Shown here in pieces: positions 6,414 to 12,336 of a DNA stretch of 12,336 bases (within the stretch, counting starts at the first letter, position 1; each line of letters begins with the position of its first letter). The notes beneath the pieces were generated by a model, which saw only the letters and a list, made by a program, of their open reading frames with translations, was not told the DNA's origin and did no database searches. The position numbers were made by a program, and so were the translations under genes. Origin of the DNA: an uncultured Eggerthellaceae bacterium (lineage in GTDB: Bacteria; Actinomycetota; Coriobacteriia; Coriobacteriales; Eggerthellaceae); NCBI GenBank assembly GCA_934631995.1, contig CAKTYF010000052.1, positions 1 through 12,336 of the forward strand. Reading direction: 5' to 3'.

Positions 6414-7319
6414 GTGCCCGATTTGTGGACGATACGCACAACATTGGAATGGACCCAAGGGTATCTGGAGCGTAAGGGGGATACGAACCCGCGCTTGTCC
6501 GCGCAATGGCTCCTTTCTGCGGTTACAGGTTTGTCGCGTGTGCAGATTTACGCCGATTACGACAAGCCGCTTTCGCATGCCGAGCGCGATGTGCTGCGCG
6601 AATACGTGACGCGTCGCGGTGCGGGTGAGCCGCTTCAGTACATTGTGGGCGAAGTAGGATTCAGGCATATTGACGTGAAGGTGCGCAAAGGCATTTTGAT
6701 TCCGCGCCCGGAAACAGAAGTGCTGGTCAGTGAAGCACTTGCTGCCCTGCCGGCAGATGAGCCGTTTTTGGCAGCCGACATTTGCACGGGAAGTGGCTGC
6801 ATTGCGTGCTCGCTTGCGTATGAACGCCCTGAATGCCGTGTTGTTGCAACCGATATTTCTGCCGATGCGTTGGAGCTTGCGCGTGAAAATGTGGAAAACC
6901 TTGGACTTGACCAGCGTGTTTCGCTTTTCCAGGGTGACTTGGGCCAAGCGGTGCCTGCTGAGCTTATGGGTACGTTTGACCTGGTTATCTCGAATCCCCC
7001 TTACATTCCTACCGCCGTTTTGGACACGCTTGATAGGGAAGTGACCGCTTTTGAGCCGGCGTTGGCGCTTGATGGCGGAGCGGATGGCTTGGAACTGTTC
7101 CGTCCGCTTACTCAATGGGCGGCACGTGCGCTGAAGCCAGGTGGCGTGTATGCCGTTGAGCTGCATGAAACGTGTCTTGAGCAGGCAAAAGAGCTTGCTT
7201 TGCAGAATGGTTTCGTGCAAGGTGAAATCGTGCGCGATTTGGCGGGGCGGCCGCGTATCTTATTGGCACGCAGCGCTGGTTACGAGACTGACCAAGTGGC
7301 TGAATCGATAGTAAAATGA
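6414..7319 (+). CDS. prmC: Release factor glutamine N5-methyltransferase
   Basis: A SAM-dependent methyltransferase that N5-methylates the glutamine of the GGQ motif in release factors, here most likely the adjacent PrfA. It has 301 residues. An N-terminal helical substrate-binding domain leads into PLQYIVGEVGFRHIDVKVRKG-type sequence and ILIPRPETEVLV (95-105), a family hallmark. The SAM-binding loop is DICTGSGCIA (122-131) and the catalytic NPPY is at 194-197 (VISNPPYIP). The frame is open upstream to 6231, but that part overlaps prfA and the terminator. GTG 6414 is chosen because AAGGGGG (6401-6407) lies 6 nt upstream and the protein then begins like other PrmC proteins. TTG 6408 is a less likely alternative. 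Confidence 0.95.
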   Translation: MPDLWTIRTTLEWTQGYLERKGDTNPRLSAQWLLSAVTGLSRVQIYADYDKPLSHAERDVLREYVTRRGAGEPLQYIVGEVGFRHIDVKVRKGILIPRPETEVLVSEALAALPADEPFLAADICTGSGCIACSLAYERPECRVVATDISADALELARENVENLGLDQRVSLFQGDLGQAVPAELMGTFDLVISNPPYIPTAVLDTLDREVTAFEPALALDGGADGLELFRPLTQWAARALKPGGVYAVELHETCLEQAKELALQNGFVQGEIVRDLAGRPRILLARSAGYETDQVAESIVK

Positions 7320-7424
7320 GCAGATGAATTACTTTTCGCTTCAAACGTTTTTGCAGGCGCATCAGGTGTTTCGGTCCGATACCTGTTAGCGAATGCGTGC
7401 TTCTTTTAAGGCCGCGCTACGTAA

Positions 7425-7440
7425 GCCCGCGGGGGCGGGC
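7425..7440 (+). repeat. GC hairpin in the leader of the phosphorylase gene
   Basis: GCCCGC (7425-7430) pairs with GCGGGC (7435-7440) around GGGG. It sits just before the AAAGGA ribosome binding site, so it could affect transcript stability or translation. No clear promoter or terminator was seen in the remaining gap 7320-7458. Confidence 0.4.
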
Positions 7441-7458
7441 GCAAGAAAGGAACTATTT

Positions 7459-8298
7459 ATGACAACGGATGCATACACGTTGAAAGAGAAAATCACGTTT
7501 GCGGCGCAACTTATCCGCACGCGGCTTGATGGACGCACACCTGAAGTGGGTATTGTTTTAGGTTCGGGTTTGGGTCCGCTGGCGGAGCAAATCGAGCAGC
7601 CGGTTTTCATTCCCTTTGCGGATGTTCCCTTCATGAAGACTTCTACCTGCACGGGTCATGTGGGTCGCTTCGTGTGCGGTGAGCTGGGTGGAAAATGCGT
7701 GTTTGCCATGCAGGGGCGCTTGCACGGCTACGAGGGCAACACGGCGCAGCAAGTGGCATTTCCCATTTGGGTCATGCACGAGCTGGGCATTCAGACGCTC
7801 ATCACCACAAATGCCGCAGGTGCTATCAACGCGTCCTACCATGTGGGTGATTTCTGTATCATGACCGATCATATCAACTTTACCGGTCGCAATCCCATTG
7901 TGGGCATCGAGCCCGATCAGATTGCCTTCCGCTTCTTCAGCATGCTTGATGCGTATGACCTCGAGCTGCGCGCTTTGACACAAAGCATTGCCGATAGGGA
8001 AGGTATTCCCGTTCATCAGGGGGTTTACCTGGGGCTTTTGGGACCAAGCTTCGAGACGCCGGCAGAAATTCGCGCGTTTCGCGCATGGGGCGCCGATACG
8101 GTTGCTATGAGCGTGTGCGAAGAAGTGATTGCGGCGCGTCACGTGGGTATGCGCGTTTTGGGCATGTCGCTTTGCAGCAATATGGCATGCGGTGTTGAGA
8201 ATGCCTCGCCAAACGACGTTGAAGTGTTCGAAGTCGCGAATGCGCGCTCTGCTGATTTCTGCAAGCTTATTACGTGCGTTGTTGCGGAAATGAAGTAG
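7459..8298 (+). CDS. punA: Purine nucleoside phosphorylase (trimeric, class I)
   Basis: Phosphorolysis of inosine/guanosine and deoxy forms to the base plus (deoxy)ribose-1-phosphate, in cytoplasmic purine salvage. The 279 residues carry the family landmarks in order: VLGSGLG (33-39, phosphate loop Ser36), TGHVGR (65-70), MQGRLHGYEG (84-93), TNAAGAIN (117-124), DHINFTGRNP (137-146), GPSFETPAEIR (195-205, Glu203), AMSVCEE (216-222) and SLCSNMACG (237-245, Asn241). Two sites differ from the usual pattern: AMSVCEE replaces GMSTVPE, and NDVEV replaces NHEEV, so the His that contacts the ribose 5'-OH (His257 in human PNP) is Asp. Substrate preference may be altered. The frame extends to 7393, but ATG 7459 has AAAGGAA 6 nt upstream. 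Confidence 0.92.
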   Translation: MTTDAYTLKEKITFAAQLIRTRLDGRTPEVGIVLGSGLGPLAEQIEQPVFIPFADVPFMKTSTCTGHVGRFVCGELGGKCVFAMQGRLHGYEGNTAQQVAFPIWVMHELGIQTLITTNAAGAINASYHVGDFCIMTDHINFTGRNPIVGIEPDQIAFRFFSMLDAYDLELRALTQSIADREGIPVHQGVYLGLLGPSFETPAEIRAFRAWGADTVAMSVCEEVIAARHVGMRVLGMSLCSNMACGVENASPNDVEVFEVANARSADFCKLITCVVAEMK

Positions 8299-8403
8299 AC
8301 GCTTGCGCGTTGCTTGTCGTGTCGGGCGGGGCCCGCGTAAGGGCGTGTGGGCAAGAGCGTGTGGTAAAGGACGCGCAGCAGCAAGGTGGTAGCGCGAGGA
8401 AGC

Positions 8404-8441
8404 AAAAAAATGATTCGGGGCGCCTCCTTTGGGGCGCCCCG
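8404..8441 (-). terminator. Hairpin between convergent genes, best oriented for the aminotransferase
   Basis: CGGGGCGCC (8416-8424) pairs perfectly with GGCGCCCCG (8433-8441). On the minus strand the stem is followed, after 5 nt, by a run of seven T (complement of A7 at 8404-8410). On the plus strand there is no T run, so it should mainly terminate the minus-strand gene ending at 8485. Nothing else is evident in 8299-8484. Confidence 0.65.
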
Positions 8442-8484
8442 CGTTGCAAGCGAAAGAAAAAGAAAGCCGCTTAGGGCATGGGAA

Positions 8485-9717
8485 TTATTCCACGCCCTCT
8501 TTTACGAGCTGGTCATAGCAACGTGCGAACGTGTCGCAAACGTAAGCAAGTTCTTCGTCGGTCATGCGCGTATTCAGCGGCAGCGTAATTTCGTTTGCGA
8601 AATGCGCGTACGCGTTCGGGTAATCTTTGATGTTGAAGCCCAGATTCGCATACGCGGAAAGCAGCGGCAGCGGCTTGTAATGGACGTTCGTGCCCACGCC
8701 TTCTTCTGCCATGCGCTGAATGAGTAGATTGCGGAACTCCATGGACTTTCCCGTAAGGCGCGTGATCATCAAGTGGCCCGACGAATGCTTCTGGTCGGTG
8801 TAATGGTCAAGAAACTCCAGGTCATGGGCAGAAAGCTTCTCTTCATACGCTTCGATCATCTGCTTGCGACGCTCAAGCATACCGGGGTAGCGGCGCAGCT
8901 GCGCCAACCCGATGGCGGCCTGGATGTCGGTCATGTTGCACTTGTAACCAGGGAAGACCACATCGTATTCCCACGCGCCCGCCTTGTTTTTGGTCAGCGC
9001 ATCCTTGCTTTGCCCGTGGAGCTGCATGAGCATGGTCTCGTGGTAGAACGCATCGTTATCAAGGCCGGGAATCTCACGCCAAGAAAGTGCGCCACCTTCC
9101 GCGGTGGTGAAGTTCTTCACGGCATGGAAGCTGAACGTGGAGAAGTCGGCGATGTTGCCCGCCATGGTTCCCTTATAGCTTGCGCCCAGCGCGTGGGCGT
9201 CATCGGTGATAAGAATCACACGATCGAAAAGCTCCTGTTTGGAGCCTGTTTTCGGGTGCCACAGGTCCTTTTTCTGCTCCAGAATGGCATAGATGCGGTC
9301 GAAGTCGCACAGCGTTCCGCCCAGGTCAACGGGGATAACCGCTTTCGTCTTGCTGGTAATGGCGGCGCTCATGGCATCGTAATCCATTTCGAAGGAATCG
9401 CTCTGGATGTCAACGATAACGGGAGTGGCGCCCACATGAACAATGGGTGAGGCGGAAGCAGTATACGTGTACGCGGGCACGATAACTTCATCGCCCGGGC
9501 CGATTTCAAGTAGGCGCAGAATGGATTCAAGCGCACACGTAGCGCTAGAAAACGTTGCAAGCCCAGCGGCTCCCGTGTAGTCACGCAGTTGACGTTCGAG
9601 CTCTTTCGTTTTGGGACCAGTGGTAATCCAGCCGCTCTTCAACGTGTCAACAACTTCGTTTATCTCGTCTTCGGAAATATCGGGGGGAGAAAAGGGAATG
9701 TTCATTTTTACACTCAT
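8485..9717 (-). CDS. DegT/DnrJ/EryC1/StrS-family PLP aminotransferase
   Basis: A fold-type I, PLP-dependent aminotransferase of the family that usually aminates keto-sugars attached to nucleotides. It has 410 residues. The N-terminus MNIPFSPPDISEDEINEVVDTLKSGWITTGPKTKELE is typical. SSATCALESILRLLEIGPGDEVIVPAYTYTASA (about 58-90) is the cofactor-phosphate and substrate region. ITDDAHALGASY (170-181) gives Asp172 for the PLP nitrogen. FSTFSFHAVKNFTTAEGGAL (192-211) holds the Schiff-base Lys201, and the C-terminal VGTNVHYKPLPLL is also characteristic. The frame is open to 9780, but ATG 9717 has GGAGG 6 nt upstream and gives the normal family start. No nucleotide-sugar or glycosyltransferase genes are nearby, so the substrate is undetermined. 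Confidence 0.93.
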   Translation of the reverse strand: MSVKMNIPFSPPDISEDEINEVVDTLKSGWITTGPKTKELERQLRDYTGAAGLATFSSATCALESILRLLEIGPGDEVIVPAYTYTASASPIVHVGATPVIVDIQSDSFEMDYDAMSAAITSKTKAVIPVDLGGTLCDFDRIYAILEQKKDLWHPKTGSKQELFDRVILITDDAHALGASYKGTMAGNIADFSTFSFHAVKNFTTAEGGALSWREIPGLDNDAFYHETMLMQLHGQSKDALTKNKAGAWEYDVVFPGYKCNMTDIQAAIGLAQLRRYPGMLERRKQMIEAYEEKLSAHDLEFLDHYTDQKHSSGHLMITRLTGKSMEFRNLLIQRMAEEGVGTNVHYKPLPLLSAYANLGFNIKDYPNAYAHFANEITLPLNTRMTDEELAYVCDTFARCYDQLVKEGVE

Positions 9718-9798
9718 GGAAATCCTCCAATCGGCGGTGGGCGCGGTGCCCTTCAGTTCGAACTTTATATTATGCGCCATTTTTCACATTATGGGCCG

Positions 9799-9818
9799 TT
9801 GTGGGTTTTTATCCACAA
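9799..9818. promoter_or_regulatory. DnaA-box match within an inverted repeat
   Basis: TTATCCACA at 9809-9817 is a perfect match to the DnaA-box consensus TTATnCACA. It forms the right arm of TTGTGG (9799-9804)/CCACAA (9813-9818). A one-mismatch box, TTTTTCACA, lies at 9780-9788 in the same orientation. No dnaA, dnaN or AT-rich unwinding region is nearby, so this is not a chromosomal origin on present evidence. Confidence 0.4.
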
Positions 9819-10028
9819 AAGTGTGTTTGCCGCTTAGCGCGCAAGACGGGCGGCAAGGCAAGATTGCTTGCGGCAAGGAATTCGCTGTGTCGTGCTTGAG
9901 GGCTTGTTCGGAAGCGTGCTCTTCCGCGCTCCCGCAGCCGGGCAAGCGCTGGATTCGCTGCGTTGCGCTCGAGCAGCGTGCATGAATCATGGCGCTTGAA
10001 AAATGAAAACTACTTGAAACAATGGCAC

Positions 10029-10039
10029 GGTATCATACC
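10029..10039. promoter_or_regulatory. Palindromic operator candidate upstream of the glutamine synthetase-like gene
   Basis: GGTAT-C-ATACC is a perfect 5+1+5 palindrome. It abuts the place where the -35 element should be for the -10 at 10060, a typical position for repressor or activator binding. Just upstream, TGAAAA (9997), TGAAAAC (10004) and TGAAAC (10015) form direct repeats whose last two copies are 11 bp apart. That spacing resembles the 11-bp half-site periodicity of GlnR boxes, but the full gTnAC-n6-GaAAC pattern is not met. Confidence 0.4.
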
Positions 10040-10056
10040 TCACGATAGTGTGTATA

Positions 10057-10065
10057 TGCCATAAT
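10057..10065 (+). promoter_or_regulatory. Extended -10 promoter of the glutamine synthetase-like operon
   Basis: TGC followed by CATAAT is an extended -10 with one mismatch in the hexamer. The region at -35 (ACCTCA, 10037-10042) is poor, consistent with a regulated or extended -10-dependent promoter. Transcription would begin near 10072, giving a leader of roughly 57 nt. Confidence 0.45.
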
Positions 10066-10128
10066 AGCGTTTGTGCAGCGCAAGATGGCTTTTGAGGGGT
10101 GCCGAGCCCATGTTTCAGGAGGCATAAG

Positions 10129-11469
10129 ATGTCTGATCTTCAGCGTGATTTCGTTATTAAAACCATCGAGAACCGTGATGTTCACTTCGTTCGTTTCTGG
10201 TTTACCGACGTGCTGGGAACCATGAAGTCTTTTGCCGTTATTTCAAGTGAGCTGGAAGATGCGTTCGAGCGCGGTATGGGCTTTGATGGCAGCTGCATTG
10301 AAGGCTTCGGTCGCTCGGGCGAAACGGACATGCTGGCGTTCCCCAGCCCCACCACGTTCCAGATTCTGCCGTGGCGCCCGGACAGCAATGCGGTAGGACG
10401 CATGTTCTGCAACGTGTGCACGCCCGATGGTGAGCCGTTCAAGGGTGATCCGCGCTATGTTCTGAAGAAGATTTCCTGCAAGGCGCAAGAGATGGGCTTC
10501 GTGTCAAACATGGGCCCTGAACTGGAGTATTTCTACTTTAAGAGCCCCGATGCGCCCGAACCGCTTGACCGCGGTGGCTTATTCGACTTAACATCGCTTG
10601 ACTCTGCAACCGATTTGCGACGTGACACTATTATCACGCTGGAAAAGATGGGCATTCCTGTTGAATACTCCCATCACGAGCGCGGTCATTCGCAGCATGA
10701 GATTGATCTGCGTTTCACCGATGCCGTATCTATGGCAGATGCCGTTATGACATACAAGTTGGTTGTGAAAGAGATTGCGCTTAAGCACGGTGTGTATGCG
10801 TCGTTCATGCCGAAACCCATGGCCGACCAGCCCGGATCATCCATGCACGTGCATCAGAGCCTGTTCGACCTGGATGGCAACAACGTCTTCTTCGATGCGT
10901 CCGACCCCCTGGGGTACAACCTTTCCGCTACGGCAAAGCACTACATTGCCGGCATTTTGAAATACGCTCCTGAGTTCTGCCTGGTCACAAACCAGAACAT
11001 CAATAGCTACAAGCGTTTAGTTGTTTCTGCGAATGATTCAGCGATGCTTACCTGGTCGCGCAGCAACAGCGCTTCGATTGTGCGTATTCCTGGGTATCGC
11101 CCCGAAAGCGAGCAAGATGCGCGTATTGAAGTGCGCAACCCCGACCCCGCTGCGAATCCGTATTTGGCGTTCGGCGTTATGCTGGCGGCTGGTTTGCGCG
11201 GCATTGAGGAAGAGCTTGAGCTTGCTGCTTCTGTCGAGGCAGGCGTGCAGCTTCCGCGCGATAGGCACGCGTTGGCGAAAATGGGAATCGGCACGCTGCC
11301 CGAGAGCCTGGGCGAGGCGATTGACCTGTTCGAAGCATCGGACTTCATGCGCGAAACGCTGGGCGAGCACATTCACAGCTATCTCATTGAGCATAAGCGC
11401 GCGGAATGGGAAGAGTACCAGAGCCGTATTTCTCAATGGGAACTCGATCGATATTTGGCGGTGTTGTAA
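10129..11469 (+). CDS. Glutamine synthetase-like protein (type I, GlnA2-like) with altered active site
   Basis: A 446-residue type I glutamine synthetase homologue, closest in pattern and length to actinobacterial GlnA2. The beta-grasp N-domain has FVRFWFTDVLGTMKS and FDGSCIEGF (Asp53 = E. coli Asp50). Metal ligands are present: GPELE (Glu131, Glu133), SHHE and SQHE (Glu184, Glu191), SMHVH (His240, His242) and IEVR (Glu334, Arg336). NSYKRL keeps Arg296. A gapless comparison from there shows VSANDSA where PGYEAPV is expected, so the flap residue Glu327 is Asn302; SNSAS replaces NRSAS, so Arg339 is Ser314. The C-terminal adenylylation Tyr region is absent (EAGVQLPRDRHAL). It may act on another amine, or be regulatory or weakly active. 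ATG 10129 has AGGAGG 6 nt upstream; the frame's earlier ATG 10099 lacks one. The stop codon TAA abuts the next ATG. Confidence 0.88.
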   Translation: MSDLQRDFVIKTIENRDVHFVRFWFTDVLGTMKSFAVISSELEDAFERGMGFDGSCIEGFGRSGETDMLAFPSPTTFQILPWRPDSNAVGRMFCNVCTPDGEPFKGDPRYVLKKISCKAQEMGFVSNMGPELEYFYFKSPDAPEPLDRGGLFDLTSLDSATDLRRDTIITLEKMGIPVEYSHHERGHSQHEIDLRFTDAVSMADAVMTYKLVVKEIALKHGVYASFMPKPMADQPGSSMHVHQSLFDLDGNNVFFDASDPLGYNLSATAKHYIAGILKYAPEFCLVTNQNINSYKRLVVSANDSAMLTWSRSNSASIVRIPGYRPESEQDARIEVRNPDPAANPYLAFGVMLAAGLRGIEEELELAASVEAGVQLPRDRHALAKMGIGTLPESLGEAIDLFEASDFMRETLGEHIHSYLIEHKRAEWEEYQSRISQWELDRYLAVL

Positions 11470-12144
11470 ATGCAGCGAAAAAATGTGATTTTCATTGCGG
11501 ACAGCCTTGATAACGCCCGTGTGTTCAAAACGGCGCTTACCGGCCTTGATGTGGATATCGCAAGCGGCTCATCGGCGCAGCTTCAGCGACTTTTGCAGCA
11601 GCATCCTGATTATGACCTGGTCATTTTTGAAGCCACGAATGATTCGGGCGAAAAAATGGCACAGGTGGAAAAGATGCTTTCCCACGAGGGAAGCGGAGCG
11701 CTGCTTGTTATTGTAAGCCAAGAGCGACTGAACGATTTTCGCTTTCCGGTGCAGGTGAAAAGCGATTTTGTGGTACAGGGCGCCTCGGTCGAGGAATGCT
11801 CGGCGCGTATTCGTCAGCTGCTGTGGCCGGGTAACGAGACCGCTTCGTCGGATTATTTGACGGTTGATAATATGACTATCAACTTAGCTACCTATCAGGT
11901 GAAAGTGAACGGCGAGCCCGTTGATTTCACCTACTTGGAATATGCGCTTTTGGCGTTTTTGGTCACACATCCCGGACGCACGTATTCGCGCGATGCGCTG
12001 CTGCGCCGCGTATGGGGCTTCGATTATTATGGCGGCTCCCGTACCGTTGACGTGCATGTTCGTCGCGTGCGCGCGAAGCTGGGCCCTGAGCTTTCCCAGC
12101 GTCTGGAGACCGTGCGCGGCGTGGGCTACTTGTGGAATTCGTAG
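11470..12144 (+). CDS. GlnR-like OmpR/PhoB-family winged-helix regulator, atypical receiver
   Basis: A 224-residue transcription factor. The C-terminal winged helix (about 128-224) is of OmpR/PhoB type. Its VWGFDYYGGSRTVDVHVRRVRAKLGPE (181-207) is nearly the same as in actinobacterial GlnR, the orphan nitrogen regulator. The receiver domain is degenerate: the acidic pocket keeps only Asp11, the phospho-acceptor position in DYDLVIFEATND is Glu54 rather than Asp, and the conserved KPF lysine site reads VVQGAS. It therefore probably works without phosphorylation, as GlnR does. No histidine kinase is adjacent. The ATG follows the upstream TAA directly (TAAATG) and no good ribosome binding site exists, so translation is likely coupled to the glutamine synthetase-like gene. 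Likely regulates its own operon and nitrogen genes; this is inference. Confidence 0.88.
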   Translation: MQRKNVIFIADSLDNARVFKTALTGLDVDIASGSSAQLQRLLQQHPDYDLVIFEATNDSGEKMAQVEKMLSHEGSGALLVIVSQERLNDFRFPVQVKSDFVVQGASVEECSARIRQLLWPGNETASSDYLTVDNMTINLATYQVKVNGEPVDFTYLEYALLAFLVTHPGRTYSRDALLRRVWGFDYYGGSRTVDVHVRRVRAKLGPELSQRLETVRGVGYLWNS

Positions 12145-12149
12145 GTGCT

Positions 12150-12185
12150 GCCGTGGATGCCGCCGTGGAGGCAGCTATGGAGGCA
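12150..12185. repeat. Three imperfect 12-bp tandem repeats
   Basis: GCCGTGGATGCC, GCCGTGGAGGCA and GCTATGGAGGCA follow each other without gaps, starting 5 bp after the regulator's stop codon. No T-rich hairpin terminator was found here. The rest of 12186-12336 has no supported gene; ATG 12323 could open the next gene but lacks a ribosome binding site and runs off the window. Confidence 0.5.
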
Positions 12186-12336
12186 GGGTAAGCGCGTAGC
12201 CAAAGTTTGAAAGCTTGCTTTGTTCGCGATTGCTGCGCATGCTCGCGGCCGATACGTTTCGCTGATTGTCGTGCCGTGCATCTGGCGTGTGTTTTGCGCC
12301 GGGCGCACGGTATTTTGCTGTCATGCAGTTGTGGAC

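Larger units (their letters stand above)
9718..10128. other. 411-bp non-coding divergent region
   Basis: This gap lies between the aminotransferase (-) and the glutamine synthetase-like gene (+) and has no supported gene. From left to right it holds: the palindrome AGTTCGAACT (9755-9764); a DnaA-box match inside an inverted repeat near 9800; GCAAG/CTTGC (9858-9862 and 9867-9871); CGGAAG/CTTCCG (9909-9914 and 9921-9926); three TGAAA-type direct repeats (9997-10020); a 5+1+5 palindrome (10029-10039); and an extended -10 (10057-10065). The part 9850-9990 is rich in short GC hairpins and could specify a structured transcript, but no promoter/terminator pair supports an RNA gene. Confidence 0.5.

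Noticed and set aside
7324..7389. 21-codon open frame after prmC (MNYFSLQTFLQAHQVFRSDTC)
   Set aside because: Slight resemblance to the N-terminus of AbiEi-type antitoxin domains, but it is too short to judge and has no ribosome binding site.
8773..9450. 225-codon open frame antisense to the aminotransferase
   Set aside because: Low-complexity Val/Gly/Arg-rich translation opposite a confidently assigned gene.
9780..9820. Chromosomal replication origin
   Set aside because: Only one perfect and one near DnaA box, and no dnaA/dnaN/rpmH neighbours or AT-rich unwinding element.
9850..9990. Small RNA gene in the hairpin-rich part of the divergent gap
   Set aside because: Several short stems are present, but no promoter and terminator bracket them.

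Overview
The window looks like chromosomal DNA from a moderately GC-rich actinobacterium, most likely class Coriobacteriia (Eggerthellaceae-like). This is inferred from three things. A glutamine synthetase closely resembles the actinobacterial GlnA2 type. A GlnR-like orphan response regulator lies directly behind it. The rest is a housekeeping set (prfA, prmC, thioredoxin, purine nucleoside phosphorylase) with small single-gene units and AGGAGG-type ribosome binding sites. No mobile element, CRISPR array, tRNA or rRNA was seen.

Layout. 1-1835 (+): the 3' part of a MATE-family exporter, then two small paralogous proteins that share an exact Cys-x2-Cys-x4-His-Cys-x2-Cys signature and a degenerate heavy-metal-associated (HMA) domain. 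1836-2285: an inverted repeat, a 62-residue orphan protein and a perfect 13-bp hairpin terminator. 2362-3317: a flavin reductase-like protein (-) divergent from a DUF1653 protein (+), with promoters for both in the 116-bp gap. 3318-3514: a convergent, very GC-rich, structured spacer. 3515-4477 (-): a patatin-like phospholipase. 4769-7319 (+): thioredoxin, peptide chain release factor 1 (prfA) and its glutamine methyltransferase (prmC), with a strong hairpin terminator between prfA and prmC. 7459-8298 (+): purine nucleoside phosphorylase. 8485-9717 (-): an orphan DegT/DnrJ-type PLP aminotransferase. 9718-10128: a 411-bp non-coding divergent region with a perfect DnaA-box match, several inverted repeats and the putative promoter/operator of the last operon. 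10129-12144 (+): a glutamine synthetase-like gene followed with no gap by a GlnR-like winged-helix regulator. 12145-12336: no supported gene.

How the genes work together. PrmC modifies the GGQ glutamine of PrfA, so that pair is one functional unit although a terminator separates the genes. The last two genes probably form a nitrogen or amine-metabolism operon. Its enzyme lacks two residues that are otherwise near-invariant in glutamine synthetase (equivalents of E. coli Glu327 and Arg339), and its regulator carries Glu in place of the phosphorylatable Asp. This regulator/enzyme pair and the MATE plus twin Cys-rich miniprotein cluster are the two places where an undescribed function seems most plausible.
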